Below, in pieces: positions 43,998-52,302 of a stretch of 64,000 nucleotides of DNA. The number at the start of each line of letters is the position of its first letter. Within the stretch, counting starts at the first letter, position 1. The translations under genes were made by a program, and so were the position numbers. Under the pieces are notes generated by a model. That model searched no databases, was not told the DNA's origin, and saw only the letters and a list, made by a program, of their open reading frames with translations. The DNA comes from Bradyrhizobium sp. WSM1417 (GTDB lineage Bacteria; Pseudomonadota; Alphaproteobacteria; Rhizobiales; Xanthobacteraceae). The stretch is from the NCBI RefSeq assembly GCF_000515415.1, contig NZ_KI911783.1, forward strand, positions 6,187,831-6,251,830. The letters run 5' to 3'.

Positions 43998-44103
43998 TGT
44001 GCCGCCATCCACCTCAGCGCGCGATGCGCAGATCCCGCATATATATCAGACAAACTGTTCGCTACGGGCCTGCCGGCGGCCACAGGGCTGTCAGGTTAGC
44101 TAG

Positions 44104-44862
44104 CTAAACTCCCCAACCGGAGACATCAACGCCGGTCAGATCGTGAAAATCCCGGATTTCAGGAGCGAAATGCTCACGAAGCCGCTCCGCGGTTCGGGGA
44201 TCGATGGGCTTATCGGCTTCCGTCGCGTTGACGCGACCTGTCTGCAGAACGGACCACGGCAGTTGTTCCAACCCTGCAAATGCCTGGATACCAGCAACGA
44301 AGCGCTCCGGACTGCTGAGGATATCTTCAAAAATGAAAAACCCGATGCGCTCGCGGCCCAAGGCGTCGATCCAGGCTCTCGCAAAGCTCCCATATCGCCC
44401 GCGCGTGGTGTAGTCGAACGGCCGTGCGGCTTCCCTTCCTGGTGGCAGCGGACTGGGCCGCTTGCCCTCGAGATTCAATGCTTCCTCGAAGTCCAGCGTC
44501 TCAAGACCATTCTTTCGCGACCAGAGCCAGTTGGAATAAGCACGATCGACGGGATTACGCAGCAAGATGATCAGCTTGGTTTTTGGCAACAATCGCGCGA
44601 ACCGCACCCGCGCATCTTCATTCTCAAAATAGTTGGTGGTCTTCTCGATCTTCACCGAGTTCGGCGCGGAATTGGCGAAATAGTTATCGTACCTTTTTAG
44701 AATCCCGGCATCGCCATCCAGATGCCCCGTCAGCAGAACTTTCGGCTCCGGGGCGATCGGCTTCGCCAGATGCACCCGGGGATGCTTGTCGAGGACTTCG
44801 CACAGGAACGTCGTGCCCGAACGCGGCGCTCCGCCAATGACGACGTCGGGCAAAATCGGCAT
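44104..44862 (-). CDS. PAPS-dependent sulfotransferase
   Basis: 252 residues from ATG 44862. 5'-phosphosulfate loop G-A-P-R-S-G-T-T-F near 11-19, 3'-phosphate motif R-N-P-V-D-R-A-Y-S-N-W near 102-112, and an F-I-F-E-D-I segment near 175, the layout of heparan-sulfate/NodH-like sulfotransferases. No signal peptide, so it acts in the cytosol, probably on a lipid-linked glycan or nucleotide sugar. It sits between WbpE- and WbpB-like genes, and PAPS-forming cysD/cysNC lie 8 kb away in the same locus. The acceptor hydroxyl or amine is unknown. Confidence 0.9.
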   Translation of the reverse strand: MPILPDVVIGGAPRSGTTFLCEVLDKHPRVHLAKPIAPEPKVLLTGHLDGDAGILKRYDNYFANSAPNSVKIEKTTNYFENEDARVRFARLLPKTKLIILLRNPVDRAYSNWLWSRKNGLETLDFEEALNLEGKRPSPLPPGREAARPFDYTTRGRYGSFARAWIDALGRERIGFFIFEDILSSPERFVAGIQAFAGLEQLPWSVLQTGRVNATEADKPIDPRTAERLREHFAPEIRDFHDLTGVDVSGWGV

Positions 44863-44904
44863 ATAAAATCATCTCCTGCGGATCGCGGCCGCCCGCGTTC
44901 CGGA

Positions 44905-46002
44905 TCAACGATAGAACGTCGCGACGGTCTTGACGACGTAATCAAGCTGCTCATCCGTCATTCCGACAAACAACGGCAACGAAAGACCTTCGTCTGCCCA
45001 CCTGTCGGACACGGGATAGGCTGTACCGGGTTTCACATAGGCCGACATAGCGGGCTGTCGGTGCAATGGCACCGGATAATGCAGGCCCGTCTCGATCCCG
45101 GATTTCGACAGCGCGTCACGGAGCAAATTTCGCGACGGCGTGCGCACGACGAAAAGATGCCAGCAGTGCGTCTGATGCCGAACAGACGGGATTTCGAGCG
45201 GGAGCCCCTCAAGCTTTGCAATATACTGATTGGCGAGTTCGGTCCGCCGCTTCGTCCAGGCGGACAACAGCGGCAGCTTGTGCGTCAGAACGACGGCTTG
45301 CAGCCCGTCCATCCGATAGTTGAACCCGAGTTCCGCATGTACATATCGATCGGTCTGCGCATGATTGCGCAAGGAGCGTAAGCGGCCCGCGTATCTATCA
45401 TCTGAGGTCACGATCAATCCGGCTTCGCCCGCGGCCCCGAGATTCTTGCCCGGATAGAAGCTGATGCAACCCAATTCCCCCAGCGAGCCAGTCGAACGCC
45501 CGTTCCAGGTTGCTCCGATCGACTGCGCGGCGTCTTCGATCACCTTCAGGTCGTAGTCAAGGGCGAAGCTGAGAACCGCATCCATGTTCGCCGGCTGACC
45601 GTATAGATGGACAGGAACAACGGCGCGCGTCCGCGGAGTTACAAGTCGACGGGCGACCTCGACGTCGATTGTTCCGGTCTCGTCATCGACATCGCAGAAG
45701 ACGGGGATTGCGCCAATGTACAGGATACCCCAGGCGCTGCCGATAAACGTGTGAGCAGGCAGCAGGACCTCATCGCCGCTCCTTACGCCGGCGGAGAGAA
45801 GCGCGAGATGAAGCGCCGACGTTCCGGAATTGACGCCGATCGCGTGCGGAACCCCCAGCCATTCCGCGATCTGACGCTCGAAGGCTTCGACGAACGGGCC
45901 CGACGAGAACTGGCTGCTGGCAAACACCCGGTCAAAATCAGACCTGACGCCCTCTTCGATATGACGCCACTGCCATGTCAAATCGTTGAAAGGTACTTTC
46001 AC
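44905..46002 (-). CDS. DegT/DnrJ-family aminotransferase, WbpE-like (third of three)
   Basis: 365 residues from GTG 46002. PLP type I: F-N-D-L-T near 5, G-V-N-S-G-T-S-A-L near 55, L-P-A-H-T-F-I-G near 81, V-I-E-D-A-A-Q-S-I-G near 153, F-Y-P-G-K-N-L-G-A near 180 (PLP lysine). The P-F-x-D-L start and P-G-K-N-L-G-A are typical for WbpE/WlbC and QdtB/FdtB enzymes that aminate C3. The acetyltransferase gene ends 16 bp upstream and belongs to the same operon, so UDP-3-keto-GlcNAcA is the likely substrate. Confidence 0.9.
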   Translation of the reverse strand: MKVPFNDLTWQWRHIEEGVRSDFDRVFASSQFSSGPFVEAFERQIAEWLGVPHAIGVNSGTSALHLALLSAGVRSGDEVLLPAHTFIGSAWGILYIGAIPVFCDVDDETGTIDVEVARRLVTPRTRAVVPVHLYGQPANMDAVLSFALDYDLKVIEDAAQSIGATWNGRSTGSLGELGCISFYPGKNLGAAGEAGLIVTSDDRYAGRLRSLRNHAQTDRYVHAELGFNYRMDGLQAVVLTHKLPLLSAWTKRRTELANQYIAKLEGLPLEIPSVRHQTHCWHLFVVRTPSRNLLRDALSKSGIETGLHYPVPLHRQPAMSAYVKPGTAYPVSDRWADEGLSLPLFVGMTDEQLDYVVKTVATFYR

Positions 46003-46018
46003 AAGTTATCCAGTATGG

Positions 46019-46501
46019 CTAGCGTATATTGCGCTTATCGCGGATATCGCCGATCACCCGCGCAGGGTTTCCAGCCACGATGGCGAATGGCGGGACATCA
46101 TTCGTCACGACGGAGCCGGCGCCGATCAATGAAGAGGCCCCGATTCTGACAGGCAGGATGACAGCCCCGCTGCCGATTGACGCGCGGAGCTCCACCGAGG
46201 TGCGTGACATCACCCACTCGTCCGTTATTCGCCGCCCGCACTCGTCTGTAGCACGGGGCAGAAGATCATTGGTGAACACAACGCCATGACCGACGAAAAC
46301 CTCATGCCCGATGTCGACGCCTTCACAAACGAAAGAATGAGACTGAATCTTGCAGAGACGGCCGATCACCGCCCCCGCTTGAATTTCGACGAAGGGACCA
46401 ATGAACGTGTCGTCTCCTATGCAACATCCATAGAGATTTACTAGATCTGGTAAAGGAATCCGCGTCCTTTCTCCCAGTTGAACATTGGCAGCAATGGGCA
46501 A
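46019..46501 (-). CDS. Hexapeptide-repeat sugar N-acetyltransferase, WbpD-like
   Basis: 160 residues from TTG 46501, chosen because AAGGAG lies 7 nt upstream (46509-46514); a TTG at 46534 is less likely. Left-handed beta-helix of I-G-x-x-x-x-I-G hexads: L-G-E-R-T-R-I, I-G-D-D-T-F-I-G, I-G-R-L-C-K-I, I-G-H-E-V-F-V-G-H-G-V near 74 (catalytic His region), I-G-S-G-A-V-I, ending V-A-G-N-P-A-R-V. It uses acetyl-CoA on a 3-amino sugar nucleotide (WbpD/WlbB). First gene of the six-gene minus-strand operon. Confidence 0.9.
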   Translation of the reverse strand: MPIAANVQLGERTRIPLPDLVNLYGCCIGDDTFIGPFVEIQAGAVIGRLCKIQSHSFVCEGVDIGHEVFVGHGVVFTNDLLPRATDECGRRITDEWVMSRTSVELRASIGSGAVILPVRIGASSLIGAGSVVTNDVPPFAIVAGNPARVIGDIRDKRNIR

Positions 46502-46668
46502 GCGACCGCTCCTTCTTCGGCCTTCAAATGCCAAGTTCGCTAAGCCCGGTCAACCAAATACAACTGTCGCGTTCAGATATCCGTCGGGCTTGATCGGTAA
46601 GTTCTCTTTTCGTTCCAGTTGCAATAGTCCTAAGATTGTGAGGTTCTGAACTTAAATTGGGCAAGTCG

Positions 46669-47118
46669 ATGAAGCGGCACGTTCTGTTTTTATGCACTGG
46701 GAACTATTATCGAAGCCGCTTTGCGGAAGAGGTGTTCAATCACTGCGCCAAGCTAAATGGCTTGGATTGGATCGCATACTCGCGCGGCCTAGCACTGGAA
46801 AGGGGCGCCTCGAACGTAGGTCCCCTGTCCCCGCATACCCAAGGTGCGCTCAAGGACCGCGGCATCCTTCCTCGGGGTAAGGATCGCCTCCCCAAAGCAT
46901 GCACAATAGACGACCTGCATCGTGCGCACATGGTTGTGGCGCTGGATGAGACCGAACATCGCGAGTTGGTTCATGCACGGTTTCCGGAGTGGAAGAGTCG
47001 CGTCAACTACTGGAACATTCACGATGTAGATCTCAGCGAACCAGTGAATGCCCTCGCATTGATTGATCTCGAAATCTCGCAGCTCATCGACCGTCTACGG
47101 GGTGGACTCACCTCATAA
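46669..47118 (+). CDS. Low-molecular-weight protein-tyrosine-phosphatase-like protein
   Basis: 149 residues from ATG 46669 (TTG 46657 is upstream in frame). P-loop C-T-G-N-Y-Y-R-S with Cys 9 and Arg 15 keeps the C-x5-R signature, although the usual C-x-x-N-x-C-R-S has Tyr for the second Cys. The general-acid region W-N-I-H-D-V-D lies near 120. LMW phosphatases near polysaccharide genes usually reset Wzc-type tyrosine kinases, but no such kinase is in the window. It is followed 35 bp later by the second O-antigen polymerase/ligase gene. Confidence 0.8.
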   Translation: MKRHVLFLCTGNYYRSRFAEEVFNHCAKLNGLDWIAYSRGLALERGASNVGPLSPHTQGALKDRGILPRGKDRLPKACTIDDLHRAHMVVALDETEHRELVHARFPEWKSRVNYWNIHDVDLSEPVNALALIDLEISQLIDRLRGGLTS

Positions 47119-47153
47119 CACTGCCTTAGCGTCTCAAACTCTTCAACACCTAC

Positions 47154-48437
47154 TTGGACCTTAATTTGTTGAGCCTGACACAAAAAACGCAGTCTTTGAA
47201 TCGACTAGGGCGCGATTGGAACTGCATTTCAAACCGATCTAGGATCGTAGATTATCTTACAATCTTGATGGCGGCGTCCCTGCCTTGGTCGACAACGATC
47301 TTTGGCATCTTTGCGACACTTTGGCTGATCGCGGTCGCCACCGTAATCGACATGTCTCATTTTTTGAAGCACCTCCGCCGTCCCGCCTGCTGGCTCCCAA
47401 TCTCATTGTGTAGCCTTGCAGTGGTCGGGATGTCATGGGCCGACGCTCCGTGGGAGGCGCGGTTTCATGCTACAGGATCAATGACGAAGCTAGTGGCTAT
47501 TCCGCTCCTTATTTATCACTTCGAGCGCTCGGAAGGCGGAATGAAAGTGCTCCTCGCCTTTCTCGCCTCGTGTACAATTCTGCTTGCGCTGTCATGGCTT
47601 AACTGGTTCGAGCCACGGACCATCCTCCTGTCGGTTAGAACGGTTGGTGTTCCCGTCAAGAACTGGATCACGCAGGGCGTCGAATTCACGCTTTGCATTT
47701 TCGGTGCCACCGCTCTGGCCGCGACGATGTGGAGGGATCGTCGACCGTATCTCGCGCTTGGCTTCCTCGCTTTGGCGCTCGCGTTTCTGCTTAATCTCGC
47801 TTTTGTGGCATCATCCCGAACTTCGCTGATTTCGCTTCCTATCTTGCTGTTGATTTCGACCGTCAGATATTTGGACTGGCGTCGCGCCCTCCTCCTGTAC
47901 CTAGCGGCTTTTGCCGTTGCGATACTCACCTGGTGCCTTGCCTCGAATCTTCGGTTGCGCATCGAAAGTCTCCAGCAGCAATACACATCAACAAACGGCC
48001 AACCGACCTCCGTAGGTATACGATTGCTGTATTGGTCCAAGGCGCTGACGTTCATCCGCACTGCCCCACTGGCTGGTCACGGCACGGGCTCTATACGCAC
48101 GATGTTCGAGCGCGATGCAGCTGGAAAGACGGTAGTCGACGAGCAGATCGTCGCGAATCCGCATAACCAGAGTCTCTATTTCGGCATCGAGTGGGGCCTG
48201 ATTGGAGTGGTCCTGCTGTACTGGATGTGCATCGTGCACTTTATGACGTTCACAGGAGCGCGCTGGATCTCCTGGCTCGGAATGATCGTGGTGAGCCAAA
48301 ATATCTTCGACTCGCTCTTCAATTCGCACATTTCGGACTACGTGGAGGGCTGGATCTACGTGCTTGGAGTGGGCACTGCCGGTGGTATGATTTCGAAGCT
48401 CAGCAAACCACACCCGGATGCCGTTTCCGCCAAGTGA
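47154..48437 (+). CDS. O-antigen ligase/polymerase family membrane protein
   Basis: 427 residues if started at TTG 47154; TTGs at 47166 and 47169 and ATG 47268 are alternatives. About 10-11 spans (A-S-L-P-W-S-T-T-I-F-G-I start is characteristic of WaaL/RfaL-like proteins) and a periplasmic loop before the last spans with H-G-T-G-S-I near 305 and N-P-H-N-Q-S-L near 333, the Wzy_C/WaaL motif with catalytic-type His. The N-P-H-N-Q form favours a ligase, leaving the 27699 protein as polymerase. This split is inference. Confidence 0.78.
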   Translation: MDLNLLSLTQKTQSLNRLGRDWNCISNRSRIVDYLTILMAASLPWSTTIFGIFATLWLIAVATVIDMSHFLKHLRRPACWLPISLCSLAVVGMSWADAPWEARFHATGSMTKLVAIPLLIYHFERSEGGMKVLLAFLASCTILLALSWLNWFEPRTILLSVRTVGVPVKNWITQGVEFTLCIFGATALAATMWRDRRPYLALGFLALALAFLLNLAFVASSRTSLISLPILLLISTVRYLDWRRALLLYLAAFAVAILTWCLASNLRLRIESLQQQYTSTNGQPTSVGIRLLYWSKALTFIRTAPLAGHGTGSIRTMFERDAAGKTVVDEQIVANPHNQSLYFGIEWGLIGVVLLYWMCIVHFMTFTGARWISWLGMIVVSQNIFDSLFNSHISDYVEGWIYVLGVGTAGGMISKLSKPHPDAVSAK

Positions 48438-49236
48438 TGGATGATCAGTAAGACTCCAATCCCATCGATCAATCGCCCTAAGGACAACCGGCCGCAAGCC
48501 GTTCGAAGGTCATCACCGGCCTGTGCCGAGCTCGCGCCGAAATTTGCCTATGTTCTCGGCGAGATCCGCGCCGCAACTATGGAAAACCATGACCATCATC
48601 CTTGGTTATGCTTGTATATTCGTGGCATGTTTCGCGTGAAAGAGAATCTGGTTCTCGTCTCCACAACATCTTGCTCCTCCAGTTACCCCTTGAAGTATCG
48701 AAGTTGTGCCTCTCCGATCGCCACCTGCCGCCAATGCAGCACCGGCAGGAGCATCCGCGAACTCATTTTTAGGTCTTCCTGGCTGCGCTCAGCTTCCTAA
48801 GCGAGGCTGACTGGCGTTGTCCCGGCACCTCATAGTAACCCTCCCGTTGATGTTCGCGCGAATGGCCTGGAACGCACTTCAGCGAAGATGGCGGCATCGA
48901 ACTCGACAACGCTGAGGTCGAACGATCAATCCGTGTTGTCAATCTCGGCCCGCACGCGCTGTTTGCGCGATCCTACGGCGACGCTGAACACTGGCTCTAA
49001 TCTCGTCGCTGATGTGAGCTGCAGACTCAACGAGGTCGATCCGCTCGCCCATCTGGCCGAGATCCTGACCGGGACTCCACGACTATCCAAATCACATCCG
49101 CCAGCTACTACCTGGCACCTACGCCTGAAGCCCTCAAAACCCGTCGCCCGAGAACGACACTTACTCTGACTTAAGATGGAAAGTCGACAAGAACTCCGTT
49201 CATTATCGCCCGCCCGTTTATCACCGCGCTCGGCGT
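48438..49236. other. Noncoding junction between polysaccharide locus and protease gene
   Basis: No live gene. A frame from 48441 to 48800 can be opened, but its composition and lack of family resemblance argue against coding. The right half holds the IS66 remnant. Confidence 0.5.
48868..49128 (+). pseudogene. IS66-family transposase (TnpC) C-terminal remnant
   Basis: Codons read W-N-A-L-Q-R (48868), then after a frameshift G-G-I-E-L-D-N-A-E-V-E-R-S-I-R and A-E-H-W-L followed by TAA. Another frame continues L-N-E-V-D-P-L-A-H-L-A-E-I-L-T, and after a last shift D-Y-P-N-H-I-R-Q-L-L-P-G-T-Y-A-stop (49126-49128). These are the final motifs of IS66 TnpC. At least three lesions make it dead. Confidence 0.85.
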
Positions 49237-51654
49237 TCAGCTAAGGAAGAAGCCGTCGCTCGATACGAGATGATCGACGTGACTATCAGCCTGGTAGTGC
49301 ACCGTCGTATCAGGTCGGGCATCCGAACGAAAAACTATTGTTGTTTGTGGACTATCATGGATGTCTTGGTTCGAGTGATCGTATGGAGCCGCCGGTGGAT
49401 ATACCGCTAATGCAGGTGAGCGACTGTTGTTGAGAGGCGGAGCTCCCCAATCTTCCCATGGGGAGAAATTAGAGCCTGTCGAAAGCGCCACATACGCGGT
49501 CCCTCTGTTGAATTGAAGTAGATCAAATTTGCCATCCCCATTAAGGTCTGAGAACTTATCGCCAGAAGTGGCACCGATGGCCCAGTCTTTCCAAGGGCCG
49601 AATTTTGTACCGTCTGACGTCGCCACAACCTCTCGCCCATTATAAATTTGCACTAGGTCCGCCTTGCCATCTCCATTGACGTCGACGAACTTGTCACTAG
49701 AGGTTGCTCCGCCGGTCCAGTCACGCCACGGCCCAAACTTCGTGCCGTCCGATAGTGCAACTACCTCTCGCCCATTATAGCACTGCACGAGGTCGGCCTT
49801 GCCATCACCATTGACGTCCGCGAACTTGTCGGCTTCCGTCGTCCCACTCGCCCAATTCGCCCAGGAAAGAAACTTGGTACCGTCCGAGAGAGCGACGGTC
49901 TCCTGACCGTTGTAGAACTGCGCGAGATCCGCTTTTCCGTCCCCATTAACGTCGACCAGCTTGTCGGCCGCAGTTGCGCCACCTGTCCACCCCTGCCAAG
50001 GTCCGAACTTAGTTCCGTCGGACAAGGCGACGACCTCTCGGCCGCCGTAGAACTGCACGAGGTCAACCTTACCATCGCCGTTGACGTCCACGAACTTATC
50101 GGTCGCAGTCGCCCCTGTGGCCCAGTCCACCCACGGACCGAACTTGCTGCCTTCGGACAACGCAACCACTTCTCGACCATTATAGAACTGTATGAGATCT
50201 GCCTTGCCGTCTCCGTTGGCATCAGCCCGAACATCCGAAGAAGTTAGCCCCGTTCCCCATGGACTTTCAGCGGAAAAAGCCGACCCTGTCGACAGTGCTA
50301 TGAAGCCAGTCTGGCCAACAAGATGAAGAAGGTCCGCTCTTTGGTCGCCGTTAAAGTCAGCAATGAATATGTTATCCGGGTCAAACGAAGTCACAGAAAG
50401 GGTACTGGTGCCATCACCGAACTGAAAATTCTCCACACCCGTCACCGTATCTGTCCCATCGGGCGAGCCGGAACGCTGGTCCACAATGGTGAAAGTCTGC
50501 GTCATCGAATTGTAGGAGATGGCGTAGTTGGCTTCGTTGCCTGAATAGACTGCCGTGTCGGTGCCCGAGCCTCCATCGATTGTGTCGTTCCCTCCCCCGC
50601 CGGTGATCGTGTCATTTCCGCCACCGCCCTTCAGCGTGTTGGCGATGGCGTTGCCCAGGATCGTGTCGTTGCCTGACCCGCCCGTGGCGTTGTCGATGTA
50701 GGACCGCGCGTCGTTGTTGTAGAGATAGGAATTGTAGACGTTGCCCGACGCGTAATGGCCGTTGCCGAGATTGGCGAGTTGAACCGACGAGAACAGAGAC
50801 GACGCACCTGGATTGAGGTTGATGCTCAGGTTCGTCGTGTAGTTCGACAGGTCGTAGGTATCGACGCCGCCACCATCCCAGATCGTCTCGTAGATGCGAT
50901 TGGCCGAGCCACCGGCACCGCCATTGTCGGCCGGCTGGCCAACGCCGTTGATGAACTCCTGCCCGGTGGTGGAGCTCCATGTATAGACGGTGGTCCCGCC
51001 CTGGGTGGTGTAGTCGGCGCCGTACATCGTCTGCAGCGCTAGGATATCGTTGGCCATATAGGTCTGCGGATATCCATAGGCTTCGTTGGTGTAGCCGCTC
51101 GTGGTCGAAGCACCGACATAGCTGCGATAGCTCATGACGGTGTATTCGCTGTCATCATGCGCGCTCGGCACCGCGACATTGGCGGGTCCGCCTGCCTCCT
51201 GACTGTGCTTCAAGCCAAGGGCGTGTCCGAGCTCGTGCAACGCAGTCGTGAAATAGTAATTGCCGAGCGCAGCCAGCGAATAGTTATAGCCGGTTCCGAA
51301 CCACACATCGCCGCCGGACGCGTAGTTGCCAGGGTAATAGGCGTAGGACGTCGGGTTGGCCGCCGGCGACTGCGCGACCATGATGTCGGCGCCGTTCGTC
51401 CCGGCGTACTGGATGTTGGCATTGGTGTAGCCGAGGATCAGTCCAATCGCGTAATTGATCGCCGCCTGCATCTGACTCGGCGCCGAGGCAAAACCCGAGG
51501 TCGTCGGCTCACTGCTGCCGCCGCTGTAGGGACTGGCGTAGTCGTTTGCAGCGTCCGGAAAGCTGTAGGTGATCGCGCCGGTCCATTTATAGCCTGAAAG
51601 CAGGCCGTCGATCTCGGCGTTGTTGGTGGCACTGACGTTGACGGCGGTGGCCAA
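49237..51654 (-). CDS. Serralysin-like M10 metalloprotease with RTX and VCBS-type repeats
   Basis: 805 residues; TTG start at 51654 with GGAG 6 nt upstream. Zinc motif H-E-L-G-H-A-L-G-L-K-H 140-150, Met-turn Y-T-V-M-S-Y with Met about 174. RTX nonapeptides G-G-x-G-N-D-T near 337-375 (calcium roll). Then seven copies of a 45-50-residue unit, each with D-x-N-G-D-x-x-x-D-L (VCBS/FG-GAP type), about 432-750, and a C-terminus usable by a type I secretion system. No N-terminal signal peptide, as expected. Secretion genes are not adjacent. Secreted protease with a calcium-binding, possibly glycan- or protein-binding, tail. Confidence 0.92.
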   Translation of the reverse strand: MATAVNVSATNNAEIDGLLSGYKWTGAITYSFPDAANDYASPYSGGSSEPTTSGFASAPSQMQAAINYAIGLILGYTNANIQYAGTNGADIMVAQSPAANPTSYAYYPGNYASGGDVWFGTGYNYSLAALGNYYFTTALHELGHALGLKHSQEAGGPANVAVPSAHDDSEYTVMSYRSYVGASTTSGYTNEAYGYPQTYMANDILALQTMYGADYTTQGGTTVYTWSSTTGQEFINGVGQPADNGGAGGSANRIYETIWDGGGVDTYDLSNYTTNLSINLNPGASSLFSSVQLANLGNGHYASGNVYNSYLYNNDARSYIDNATGGSGNDTILGNAIANTLKGGGGNDTITGGGGNDTIDGGSGTDTAVYSGNEANYAISYNSMTQTFTIVDQRSGSPDGTDTVTGVENFQFGDGTSTLSVTSFDPDNIFIADFNGDQRADLLHLVGQTGFIALSTGSAFSAESPWGTGLTSSDVRADANGDGKADLIQFYNGREVVALSEGSKFGPWVDWATGATATDKFVDVNGDGKVDLVQFYGGREVVALSDGTKFGPWQGWTGGATAADKLVDVNGDGKADLAQFYNGQETVALSDGTKFLSWANWASGTTEADKFADVNGDGKADLVQCYNGREVVALSDGTKFGPWRDWTGGATSSDKFVDVNGDGKADLVQIYNGREVVATSDGTKFGPWKDWAIGATSGDKFSDLNGDGKFDLLQFNRGTAYVALSTGSNFSPWEDWGAPPLNNSRSPALAVYPPAAPYDHSNQDIHDSPQTTIVFRSDARPDTTVHYQADSHVDHLVSSDGFFLS
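49540..50390 (-). repeat. In-gene tandem repeat (about 147 bp unit, seven copies)
   Basis: Nucleotide trace of the VCBS-type repeats of the metalloprotease: each unit carries a GATGTCAATGGAGATGGCAA-like core (minus strand), for example near 50080, 49940, 49800 and 49660. Copies in the middle are more alike than the first and last, suggesting recent unit turnover. Confidence 0.7.
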
Positions 51655-51853
51655 GGGAATCTCCGAAGCAGCAAACCCCGTTCGATTCGGGGCGCGTCAG
51701 GTGATTCTAGCTTGAGAGTTAAACGTTTGGTTTAATTTGGGCGAACCGGTCCGGACTCCTTCCGTAAGGCCGTGTTAGCCATCAAATCCCGTAGTCATAC
51801 GGGCCAGACCAAGGGATGTCGGTTCCGGCGACTTACTTGTTGCGAGTGAAATC

Positions 51854-52168
51854 ATGAAACGAGGTCTATTCTCGGCCGGTCTGTTCGGCGCCCTGATGGC
51901 GCTTGCCGGGCCGGGCCATCTACCTTTCGGAGGACTGCCTGCCATGGTCGGAGAAGCCAATGCGGATGGGAGCGGCAAACAAGGCTGCACCGCGGGGCGC
52001 GCGCCCTCCGTTCCAACCGCCCGCGACCCCTCGGCTGCGGTCGCGGAGGAGTACGAATCCGCCCGTCGCAAGGGAACGCGGGAGGCGTTCGAGCTGTTCA
52101 TTGCGCGCCACGGCGATGACCCGCTGGCCGAGCAGGCGCGCGCCGAGCTGAAACAGCTGGCGCGCTGA
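51854..52168 (+). CDS. Small exported protein with charged helical C-terminus
   Basis: 104 residues from ATG 51854. Signal peptide in residues 1-37 (KRGLFSAGLFGALMALAG). The C-terminus E-E-Y-E-S-A-R-R-K-G-T-R-E-A-F-E-L-F-I-A-R-H-G-D-D-P-L-A is a helical hairpin pattern found in several rhizobial exported proteins of unknown role, like a single TPR or Sel1-type unit. It starts divergently from the metalloprotease gene with 199 bp between starts; a shared promoter region is likely. Confidence 0.65.
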   Translation: MKRGLFSAGLFGALMALAGPGHLPFGGLPAMVGEANADGSGKQGCTAGRAPSVPTARDPSAAVAEEYESARRKGTREAFELFIARHGDDPLAEQARAELKQLAR

Positions 52169-52302
52169 TCCTTCGCGGGCGCCCCTCAGGCATTGCACTT
52201 CGACAGGCGGCATCCCCGCGGCCCTGACCTGCCGCGTGATGTCTTGCCGCATGGTCATTCGGCACTATGGTAGGCCCGCAATTTGTCCCGGAGCCCATCA
52301 AG

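Noticed and set aside
48441..48800. 119-codon frame after the O-antigen ligase gene
   Set aside because: Poor ribosome site, Ser/Cys-rich random-looking product, next to IS66 debris.
49540..50390. CRISPR-like periodicity
   Set aside because: The period is a protein repeat of about 49 residues in frame, with no short palindromic repeats or unique spacers.
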